The notes beneath the pieces were generated by a model. The model was not told the origin of the DNA. It ran no database searches and worked only from the letters and a program-made list of their open reading frames with translations. Below, piece by piece: positions 10,940 to 20,169 of a stretch of DNA of 60,000 bases. Made by a program: the position numbers and the translations under genes. The stretch's first letter is position 1, and every line of letters begins with the position of its first letter. Source of the DNA: Membranipora membranacea (lineage: Eukaryota; Bryozoa; Gymnolaemata; Cheilostomatida; Membraniporidae); NCBI GenBank assembly GCA_914767715.1, contig OU612071.1, positions 21,203,681-21,263,680 of the forward strand, read 5' to 3'.

Positions 10940-12080
10940 GTAGTGATGGGTCGAATCAGCTTTTAGCAAGTTCGAATTGTATTGAATCATTCATTGAAAT
11001 TTCGAAGCGAATCAGATCACACGCGTAAATTTTCAAAACAAGATCTTGTGCTGAAAAAGAAAAGGCATCTCCAAATAATTATTTGGAACTGCTTTGAACT
11101 CAGCGAGGCTAGGCTGATAACGTAACTCACCAGCTTGAAATTCTCAATGATATGGAGGGTGTATGCTATATAGCTTGTAGTATTGTTACTCGTCCAACCA
11201 TCTGTTGTGATGCTATACAAGGCATTTGTACCATATTTCTGATTGTACGGCTGCGATATTGTACTCCACCTTGGCTGTAGCAGATGCAGACAATGTAGAG
11301 ATCATGTTGTTCGGCAAACTTTTTCGACTGGGTATGACAAATCGGCGTTCAGCCTCGCTCATCAGGGATCTGAATCCGCTGTCCTCAACCATAGAGAGGG
11401 GCTGCAGGTCAAGGCATATCGTCTTTACAATGCTGTTTGTTAGGCGTTTGGCTTTGGGAGATTCACTACTCATCATGGCTTTAGTTGCCATAAATTCACT
11501 GAGCTTAGGCTGCTTGCTTGCACCATAAGACGAGCTGGAACTGGCTTTATGAGTTGTTGATATAATTGTAATGTCATGAATCCTTTTCAGGTGGAGCTTC
11601 ATTGATGTAGTTGATCCCTGTAAGTATCTCAATTCAGAGTGGCAAGTGCTTTGCCTACATTCTGTTTCTTTGAAGCATCTTCAGTTACATTTACCACAGA
11701 GAAATAATCCCACACTCCAATTTTTTTCCTCTTTTGAGGTTGAGGCTGACTCATCTTGACTTGTATGGTAGTGAGAAATAGATTAGTTTTTGTGGTGATG
11801 ACTGAAATCTACTTTTTGTCTCTCAACAATGTGTTTAGGAAAAGTTGTAGCTTGAACCGGATATTAGCCTGAAAACCACAGCTGTTTGTGGCTGTATACT
11901 TGAAAACCCATCGTGATCAATAGACATGTATTAGTAGCCCAAAAAATAAATTTATTGTCAAGAGCACATAACTCCCAATTACAATGCGATAAGATTCGAA
12001 ATGTAAGTAGATGCTATTCGATTCGCGATTTTGAAGATTCGAGGGTGTCTGATTCGAAAATTCGAATATCTCTGGGAACC
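10940..12080 (-). mobile_element. hAT-like DNA transposon remnant
   Basis: The left edge at about 10941 begins TAGTGATGGGTCGAATC, a start I associate with hAT elements. Both edges are rich in TTCGAA/GATTCG words (10953-11015 and 11994-12066), like the palindromic subterminal repeats of hATs. The interior encodes the BED/hAT transposase remnant listed separately. The right end is not matched by a clear inverted terminus, so it is probably truncated or too diverged to place. No target duplication could be assigned. Confidence 0.55.
10990..11756 (-). pseudogene. BED-finger hAT transposase fragment
   Basis: Reading minus from 11756, the start MSQPQPQKRKKIGVWDYFSV resembles the lead-in of a BED zinc finger (VWDYF). 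After a frame change near 11650 the frame continues STCHSELRYLQG and MKLHLKRIHD (the finger's His pair region). Next come CLDLQPLSMVEDSGFRSL and RFVIPSRKSL, the block that follows the finger in ZBED-type hAT transposases, and finally ITTDGWTSNNTTSY, which matches the strand with the first catalytic Asp and the WTS motif. The catalytic C-terminal half and the dimerisation domain are missing. A frameshift and a stop make it a pseudogene. hAT transposases cut and paste elements with 8-bp target duplications. Confidence 0.8.
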
Positions 12081-12084
12081 AATG

Positions 12085-12437
12085 CATTTATTTATTGTAG
12101 GAAAGTTTCGTATTGTATGACCAACAGTCGATGACCTCTAAAATTGCACATTTCAATTACAAGATTTATCTCAATACCGAACTTAAAAATGGGACCTATA
12201 TGCGCTGTGTGAATAAACTTTGGCTTTTTTATTTGTGGACAAATCTTGAGAAAATACTATGTTTACCTCAATTGTAATGATGTTAGGGCTGGCTGTGAGA
12301 GAGGTGAAGCATTTGCCTTGCAATCATGGAATGTGTCTCTTGCTAATATACACACATTTCATAGAATAAAATTTTTCCATTATTCGAAGGCATGAAAACA
12401 GCACTGTTATGCAAAGGGGAACAACTGCTAACATCTC
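12085..12437. other. No gene recognised
   Basis: AT-rich spacer between the hAT remnant and the second long direct repeat. No coding motif or repeat was recognised. Confidence 0.5.
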
Positions 12438-13440
12438 AATTTAGTTGTGTAGACTTGCGATACAGAAAGCGGTGTGAAGACCACATGAACAACATTATAA
12501 TTCACAAGTATACGTTATTTCTTTGATTCTCCAGGTTAAAAATGCATGGTGCTTCATAACATTTTTGCCATCACTTTTATCTTTTATCTAAATATGCAAG
12601 TGTCATTTAGGCAGTGAGACAATGCTTTTGTGAACAATTGTTTTCAATTATGAAGAAAATAACAACTTGTCCTTCAACTTAAACTTTGCAATTGAAATGA
12701 TCTGCAAAATTAGGTTACATGAAGAATGGAGAATGAAGAATGAAGCTTTCCTTTTTTTCTCTTTTCCTTTTCCTTTTCCTTTTTTTTCGGCACTATTCGG
12801 AAAACATTCAGCTACTGGAATGAAATAGACTGCCAGTAAAAGTGTAAAAAAAAAAATGGCCGGTACCATTGTCAACATAAACATCACTAAAATCTTACAG
12901 AGTTGGTGACTGGCTTTCTAAATGATGAGCATTAAATAACTGACATATTGTGATGAACCGCAAGCTAGTATCAACTGAAAGCAAAAAGTGTCATTAATAA
13001 AAAACAGAAAACATATCCTGAAGCGCCGCATTATTATTCATCTCCTATTAGCTGGAAAGTTATTTTTGACCAGGTGTGTTCACGGATAGGATTTTCATAA
13101 CAGACGTCAGAGGAGATACAATCGATGATCTTTATGATGCATCAAAATTGTAAATTTGATCTTAGCAGTTTCATCCAGTCATGAAGAACAGAATCAGATG
13201 AATGAGCCTATATCAATCAATTACAGATCGGTCTTGTTTCTTTGAAGTTTATTGGCGTCAAACAACATAATAATTGTATTTGAGACAAAATAAGAATTGA
13301 ACCGCAATTGAAAGTGCCAATCATGAGACTGAAATTATGATGAGCATTTAATGACTGTCATATTGTGGTTGAGACAGGCGAAAGTATCAATTGAAAGCGG
13401 ATTTTGTCATTCATAAAATGGCTGAAAATACATTCTGATT
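12438..13440 (+). repeat. Long direct repeat, copy 2
   Basis: Second copy of the block at 8833-9885. It begins with the same AATTTAGTTGTGTAGACTT and ends at GAAAATACATTCTGAT. It differs by an insertion at about 12730-12855 that contains a (TTTTCC)n run and an A-run, and it lacks a segment present in copy 1. The hAT remnant and the SINE lie between the copies, so the pair could reflect either a segmental duplication or two insertions of one element. Confidence 0.7.
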
Positions 13441-13701
13441 CTGACACAATAGCCTCATTTTTACCAGCTGTACTGTTCACTTGACATTAATATAGGGGGC
13501 GTCTTTTTGTAACGCATCGTGATATTGCCAGCTATAACTGTATTCGGTAACTGCTTTTATTCTTCAGCAATCAGACGTCACAGTTGCAGGTTTCCGACTC
13601 AACCCACAATTTGCTACACTCAGACACGCTCCCAATCCCAATTAAAGCGTACAACCCCTCACCTACCAAGAGTAAGGTGCTATTCATACATCCTATTATT
13701 C

Positions 13702-13716
13702 ATATATATATATATA
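13702..13716. repeat. (AT)n microsatellite
   Basis: A short run of alternating A and T between the long direct repeat and the first visible exon of the Myb/SANT-like gene. No other function is apparent. Confidence 0.8.
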
Positions 13717-14210
13717 CGTTATGTGCATACATATACATGATAAGTGGGATTGGTGTTACTGTTTCCACACAAATAACTTGCACATGGATACTGAACATAA
13801 ATATATGAACGCCTTCAAAGGTGAAATCTGGTGATCACTCATTGTGTCAATGACTTCATTTACTAATAGCTGACTGTGCATCGATTCACATTACAAATAT
13901 TGCTTCTTCAGGTTTGGCATAATTTGTTTGTAACTTGATTCTAATTATTTCCTTTACAATAGAACGGAAATTAGGAAGACCACCGGGAAGCAAAAACAAG
14001 AATAAGATACAGGCCACTGTGAAAGCTGCTACGACATCACTGTCCACTGAGAAAGTGAAGAAACCACCGGTCACTAAGACAATCAAGAAACCACCGGCCA
14101 CTGAAGAGGAGGACCATGATGTTACCATAATGGCCGACTCAGCTGTGAGTTCCCTGTGAAAGTATTATTTGTTCCATTGTATTTCATCAGATTTAGATAC
14201 TGGCAGGACA

Positions 14211-14239
14211 GCATGCTGAGCATCAGATGCTCAGCATGC
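14211..14239. repeat. Perfect 14-bp-arm hairpin
   Basis: GCATGCTGAGCATC at 14211-14224 and its exact complement at 14226-14239 are separated by one base. The hairpin lies in the first visible intron of the Myb/SANT-like gene, about 65 bases after the donor and 190 bases before the LINE. Confidence 0.9.
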
Positions 14240-14400
14240 CGTCTTGTCTGGGTCACCAGCCTTATTTTCTGTGCATCATATCTTTGATAAACAAACCATA
14301 TCAATTGTCATAGGTGCCATGTTGAACAGGAAAAGGAATATGACATATATGATGAACCGGCTCTTGAGATTTATTAATAGTATGCATTCGCTCATCTAGA

Positions 14401-17066
14401 TTGCATATTATAGGTGATTTTAACATTGACTGGTCCGGTAATTCACAAGCGAAAGAAAATCTTGAAACCCTTATGAGACTTCATCAATATGAACAGCTCG
14501 TTAGAGAGTATACTAGATGTTTTAAAGATTCCAATACTACGATCGACTTACTTTTCTCAAATGTTCAAAATTTAGTACCTGAACACAAGGTTATAAAAAG
14601 TGATATTAGTGATCATTTTGCAATTCAAATGAAAGTTAATCTAAAAAGGCCTAAGGCCGGCTTTTCTTATGTCACTAAGCGAGATTTCAGAAATTTTGAT
14701 GATCTTGAGTTTTTTAATAGTGCGAAATCTCTCGATTTTAATATTGTAGAGAATGTTCACTGTGTTCACGAAGCAGCAGATATTTTAGAATCAAAAATAG
14801 AATTATTGGTGGAGCAGTTTGCACCATTTAAAACACAACGCTTAAAGCAAAAAAACAATCTTTGTTGGAAGTGTCCAGTGGCATCTAAACTAACAAGCCT
14901 TAAAAAAGATGCATTTCAAAAGTTTGTTGAGACGGGATTTGATAAAAATTCTACTGCCTGGGAGCATTATCGTTTAATCCGTAACAAGGCAACAAATGCA
15001 GTAAGAGATGCCAAAAAGCGAGCAATGAGAGCAGTTCTTAATGATAAAACATTAGACCAATGGCAAAAAATCAAAATTTTCCAAGGTAAAAATTATCAAG
15101 GCAATAATGTCATTCAAGAAATTGAATCTGAAAATTGCAACACTTCTGAAAGCCCAGTGATCGCTGAATGTCTAAATAGGTATTTTTCTAGCATTGGTGC
15201 CAATCTCAATGAAGAGGCTAAACTATTGTCCAATAAAAGTTACTCAGGCTTTGATAATGATAAAGCTTTCAGTTTTCCAAAATTTGCTTTTCAAGAAATT
15301 ACATCGAGTGAGGTGTCTAAATATCTGCACACATTGAAATCACGTAAAACTGGGGGATTAAATCAGATCCCTGCCTTTATTTATAAAATCCTAGAGCCTT
15401 TGATTCTGAATCCATTGACACATATTGTTAATCTGAGCCTTAAATGTCAAGAGTTTCCAGATGTGTGGAAAACAGCCTTAGTAATTCCAATTTTCAAAAG
15501 TGGCAAGAAAAGTTTGCCAAATAATTATAGACCAATTTCGCTATTGCCAATATTAAGTAAAGTCCTAGAAAAGATAATAAATTACCAAATTCGTGATTAC
15601 CTGGAAATTAATGATCTAATAGCCTCTCGCCAATTTGGTTTCAGAAATGGAACATCCACTGATCAAATTTTAACTCAACTAGTCAACAAATTTCGTTCCC
15701 TGCTGTCAAAGCACGAGTCAAAATTTGTCACAGTTTCTGCACTTGATATCCGTAAAGCTTTTGATTGCGTAAACCATAAGATCCTTGCCAGTAAACTGTT
15801 AACGAAATTCAATTTCCACTCTAATGCATCAAATTTAATTAAAAATTATCTTTCAAGTCGAGAGCAGGCCATGAAAGTTAATGGTTGTGTATCTGAATGC
15901 AGTCGAGTTATAACTGGTGTGCCGCAGGGGTCTGTACTTGGACCACTCCTGTTTATCATGTTTATTAACGATCTGATGGAGCTCAAAAATTGTTATCTAT
16001 ATGCTGATGACTGCCTACTAGTCACCAGTGGGGAAAACCCAGACATTTCCACAAAACTTATGGAAAAAAGCATTCATCAAGCATCCAGTTGGTACAGTGA
16101 AAATTGCCTTGTTCTAAACAGCGGTAAAACGGATGTCATGACCATTTCTAATAAACGTAACATCAAACCTCCGGAACTTAAATTTAATAATCTCATTTTC
16201 AAACAATCTGACAAAATTAAGTACTTAGGTGTGATTCTTGATAACAAATTAAAGTTTAAATCTCATACCAGTAAAATTAAACAAAAACTTTATCCAATAG
16301 TCACCAACTTTCAACGTAATAGAAAATTCCTGACACCTAAATTAGCTAAGCTTTGGTACATTGGACTTATACGTTCTAATCTGGAATACAGCTCTCCTGT
16401 TTTATTTACCACAAACGACTATGTCAAAAAAGAATTTTTAAAAATTGAGAATAGATGTTTGAAAATTATAGACTATAATAGTTCTAAAGATAATACTCGA
16501 AAGACCTACAACATCCCTGTTTTAACTTTGCGTTTCGAATATTTGTATCTGCTGACGTTTTATAAAGTTGTTAATAGTTTAGTCCCAATAATTGATACCA
16601 ATCTGCTCCCTGAGAAATTAACTAGTGAAACTCGGCTTGCTAAAAGTTCTGGGTTTAGACTATCCAAGGAAAACTTTAGATTTGCTTTAGCTAATTTCGG
16701 TGCTCAGAAGTTTAACGAATTACCCAATCATGTTAAGCTGAGTCAATCCCTTGCTACATTCAAAAATGCCACTCGGAGCCACGTCCTCAAACTTCTCAAT
16801 TAATGAGTCAGTTCTTATCATTTCATTTTAGCCTACTGCTACATTGTTCTAACTTTTCTATTGCTATTGTGTATCAACTTGTGTAATGTTTTACTGCTAA
16901 TTAATGCCTGCGTGTACGTTGTAATTTTACCTGTCATTGTTCTTGATTTTTAGTTACATGTCTTTTTAATTCTACACCATATTTTTATCAATTTTTCTGT
17001 TTTCTGGGTACAAGTCCTAAGGACTTATTCTTCTCCAGAATAAACATGGAATATATATATATTTAA
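14401..17066 (+). mobile_element. 5'-truncated LINE with intact reverse transcriptase ORF
   Basis: One uninterrupted 800-codon frame (14401-16803) begins at the end of the endonuclease domain (IIGDFNIDW, with ISDHFAIQM near residue 80) and holds a full reverse transcriptase. Landmarks are YRPISLLPILSKVLEK (about residue 376), FGFRNGTSTDQIL (413), DIRKAFDCVNHKIL (449), GVPQGSVLGPLL (506), the catalytic YADD (533), LNSGKTDVM, KYLGVILD and a C-terminal FNELPNHVKL-SQSLATFK tail. This fits the CR1/L2/Jockey group, which copies its RNA into nicked DNA. The first ~150-200 endonuclease residues and any ORF1 are missing, so the first Met is not the true start. The 3' part is non-coding and ends with an ATATATATAT run at about 17066, beside a splice acceptor of the Myb/SANT-like gene. 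The lack of stops suggests a young copy. Confidence 0.92.
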
Positions 17067-17222
17067 TTCTCAGGGAGAGCAGTTCACTGATGAGGAAATC
17101 CGATACTTACTGCGGTGGTACCAAGATGGGAAGAAAGTAATCGCTGATAAACGGTCACATATGGAAGTCAGTAAAGTGTATGGCGAGCTGGCCCAGGATA
17201 TCAATATGCGTTTCAATTTGAA

Positions 17223-18153
17223 GTAAGTAGGGAAATCAATGACAGGCTGACGCTACTAACTTTGTACTGCCGACGTAATTTCTGATGTATTTGTATGAAT
17301 AGATATCATAGGTATTGTATAGCATTAACCCTCATGACCTACCCTTGACGTTGTAGGGAGTATTCCGTTTTGGCAAGTAGTAGAACAAATGAAGTTCGGT
17401 ATTATGTCGAATTGGTTGCTTCGTAAAAGCACTGGTTGTGTTGCATTTTAATAACCGGGTGTGTTATACTAATTTCCAAAATGTTCCTCATTAATGACCT
17501 AGTTCAGGAGCCGTTCTTTGGTCATTTATTGTCCACATCCAATGGCAGATCATGATGTTAATGTTAACTGAATTTTGCAACTTTCTGTCCTCGGCTTTAT
17601 AGAATTGTTTTGCACTATCTATGAACAATGTCAGTGCCACTTTAAGCTATACGTTTGTTATCTGTTTTGAACATTTTCTAGACTCCACAAATGGCATGTC
17701 AAAAAGAAATTACACAATCTGAAATCAGCTATAGGACGGCTTTGAGGAAAGAGAATGTCTCTGGAAACCCTCCGGTTAGTTAAACTCATGATTCACCCTA
17801 CTCAAAGACACCGAGATCTAATCGTCAATAAGACATTCCGCCGCTTGTGTTGCAAGAATAGCGCCTTCTTTGATTGAGTATAAATCCCATAAAGCTATTG
17901 ACCTACTTACCCCAAACATCTTCAAGAAACTTGTCATATGGAGACGACAAGAGGGTACAATTCCAAATCCATCTGGCATCGGTAGACAGTGATGATAACA
18001 AGATTGGTTTTATTTAGATTTATATTCTGTCCCACCGACTGATGAAGAGTTGTGTGCACCTAAAATATGGATGGGTTTATTTGCTTGATTGAAAACATTG
18101 TGTTGATCAAAATGTTAAAGCAATGCCATAAAATATTTAACGTTGTATTTTAG
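17223..18153. other. Introns of the Myb/SANT-like gene
   Basis: Apart from the 93-base exon at 17682-17774, this is intron sequence. No repeat or gene was recognised in it. Confidence 0.5.
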
Positions 18154-18509
18154 TCCAACTATGAATGGCTCAACGAAAGCCAGACAGCCTTCCAAGGAGA
18201 TGCCGACGTTAAACCCGAGCTGTTGATACAGAGTGGATGTGACACGATAGTGACCTCCACTCCAAGGACAAGGCAGGGGAGGGCAGCCAGTACCCTTAGC
18301 CTTCAGCAAACACAGCTGCAGGCTCTCGACAAGAAGAACGAGCATCGATTAGAGAGCAATGAAGAACGCAAGACAGATCGAAAAGAAACCCGGGAGTTCC
18401 GGTCACAATTTCTGGCAATAATGGGCGAGATGGCCGAAAAGCTGTAAGTTGTAAACTGTAGATTGTTGTAGGCCTAATGCCTTTTCATTATTTCATACTT
18501 TTGTGTCCA

Positions 18510-18865
18510 TTTGATCGTTTTTAAAACTTTGTAAACTTTTGTGCCGATCATTTCAAATGTGAACGTTTTATTTGAAAGTAGATAAAATAGGTGTTTCCTA
18601 TTATTCACTGTCTCTTCCCATTTTTATGTCAGTGTCCTTTGATCGTTTTAACCTTTGTAATTTTTGTATCCGATCACTTCACATATCAAAGTTTTATTTG
18701 CACTCCTGATAGCAAAAGGAAGTCATCTTCCCTGTCCAATTTATCGTTTTTAAACTTTGTAAACTTTTGTGCCGATCATTTCAAATGTGAACGTTTTATT
18801 TGTAAGTTAGATCAAATAGAAGTTTCCTATTATTCATGGTCTCTTCCCATTTCTATGGCAGTGTC
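18510..18865 (+). repeat. Three tandem ~115-120-bp units
   Basis: The unit contains GATCGTTTTTAAAACTTTG, TTTGTGCCGATCATTTCA, ACGTTTTATTTG, TTTCCTATTATTCA and GGTCTCTTCCCATTT-like words. Units start near 18513, 18633 and 18748. Units 1 and 3 are closest to each other, and the middle one is more diverged. The array lies just after the last visible exon of the Myb/SANT-like gene. Confidence 0.85.
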
Positions 18866-19249
18866 AGTTTTGTTTGCTTTATGAGAACCTAAGGTTCGTG
18901 CTTTATCTTAGTTGCGGACTTCCAATACTATGATTATGATGTTTTATAATACACATATATATGCCATCGTTAGATGCTATGTGCAGTTACCCACTGCAAT
19001 AACCGCAGTAGTAATCTACTAGTAGTCGTGCATGAAATACATCATTATTAAGTGAAATTTTATTCTGCACTCACAGCAAGTGCCGTCACAAATCAGTTAG
19101 GACAGATGCTCAATTCCTTTAACAATTACAATGTGGTGAACTATGACCACAAGAATGATAGAAAATCCATAAACATGCAGACTATAAATTCTGAACATAG
19201 CGTGTTCATGGAAAGATCACGGAAAGTAGGTTGTTGTGCCTGAGTGGTT

Positions 19250-19620
19250 AGTATTGTAACTTTAATATCCAGCCCATCCTGCAGGTTACACAACCCGTAT
19301 GGTGGTTGTGCTTTACACCCTATATGGTTGTGAAAATTTTGTGTCTTTTTTACTCCTGAATTGGTTGTATAAATCCCTTGGACTTGATTGGCTTAGCTTC
19401 ATACAACCACATTGGGAATATAATCCTGCACTGCAGTATGGAACTCTTATTGGCTCTTCTTATTAGCTGTTGGTTCTTACAAATGGATTGGAGGTGATGA
19501 GATCTACCTATGAGAGATCCTTTATTAATCTTACGATCTATGGTTGTGATTAAGAACCACCCACCCCTATTTATTTGTCACCCACAGTAATATGTGACCT
19601 GCCTAGAGAGTTGTGCACCC
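19250..19620. other. Gene-free stretch rich in GGTTGT/ACAACC
   Basis: Between the Myb/SANT-like and KDZ genes the words TGGTTGT and ACAACC recur many times in both orientations (for example near 19298, 19308, 19330, 19363, 19406 and 19540). This may be an old decayed palindromic element. No coding signal is seen. Confidence 0.35.
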
Positions 19621-19892
19621 AGTATAGTTTAAAATAAGGAAGATTAAATGATAGGAACAATACTTTGGATGCACGGCGCCATATTAGAAATTTTCAAATT
19701 TGACAGCAAATTATTTTCAGCAGAGAAAGTTCAAAATCAGAGTTCATTTACAGGTTCCAATTTAGATATCCTTCCAATAGTATATTACATTATATTATAA
19801 TAATTGCCATGGATACAACTCAACTCAACTCAAAGGCAGCCAGAAGAAAAGGTGAGGGCAATGAGTATCCCTTTTTTTGCTCCTAGCTAGTC

Positions 19893-20169
19893 ATGGGCCC
19901 CTGGGACTTATATGTCTTTACTTTGCCAATGTCCACTATCAACCACCCAAAAAACACCATTTTTTTCTCTGGTCCATAAAGTCAGCTCTGTTTGTGCTAG
20001 AAACTTCAAACCTGAAGCAAATGAAATAGGAAGGAGGAGTGAGTAGTGTGAGAGATTTCAAGGTAGGTTGTAACAAATATTTTTCTGTGTCTTACCCTGT
20101 TTGGTGTTTTTTGGGTGGTTGATAGTGGACATTGGCAAAGTAAAGACATGTAAGTCCCAGGGGCCCATG
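19893..20169. repeat. Inverted repeat, ~68-bp arms
   Basis: The left arm (about 19893-19953) starts CATGGGCCCCTGGGACTTA and runs to AAAAAACACCA. The right arm (about 20102-20169) is its near-perfect complement, with one or two mismatches. The loop is about 150 bases. It lies in intron 1 of the KDZ gene and looks like a fold-back MITE or a recent local inverted duplication. Confidence 0.9.

Larger units (their letters stand above)
13963..18447 (+). pseudogene. AT-hook and Myb/SANT-like DNA-binding protein gene
   Basis: Exons: 13963-14144, 17074-17222, 17682-17774, 18154-18447, all with AG/GT borders. Exon 1 encodes an AT-hook core (KLGRPPGSKNKNK) and a Lys/Pro-rich linker. Exons 2-4 encode one Myb/SANT-like domain with spaced Trp residues (FTDEEIRYLLRWYQDG, LHKWHVKKKLHNL, then NYEWLNES) and a charged, coiled-coil-prone C-terminus (DKKNEHRLESNEERKTDRKE). 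Such proteins bind DNA and are often encoded by, or derived from, mobile elements. Exon 3 reads LHNLKSA and then needs a +1 frame change to read YRTALRKENVSGNPP, the expected continuation; only that change makes exon 4 join in phase. This fits a 1-base deletion near 17733-17740 or a sequence error. The final TAA lies inside a perfect donor (CT|GTAAGT), so the real gene may continue. Upstream exons were not found. The KDZ gene follows on the same strand 1.4 kb later. Confidence 0.7.

Noticed and set aside
8833-13440. LTR retrotransposon with the two 1-kb repeats as LTRs
   Set aside because: No gag, protease, RT or integrase motif lies between the copies, no TG...CA ends or primer-binding site were found, and the interior holds a hAT remnant and a SINE.
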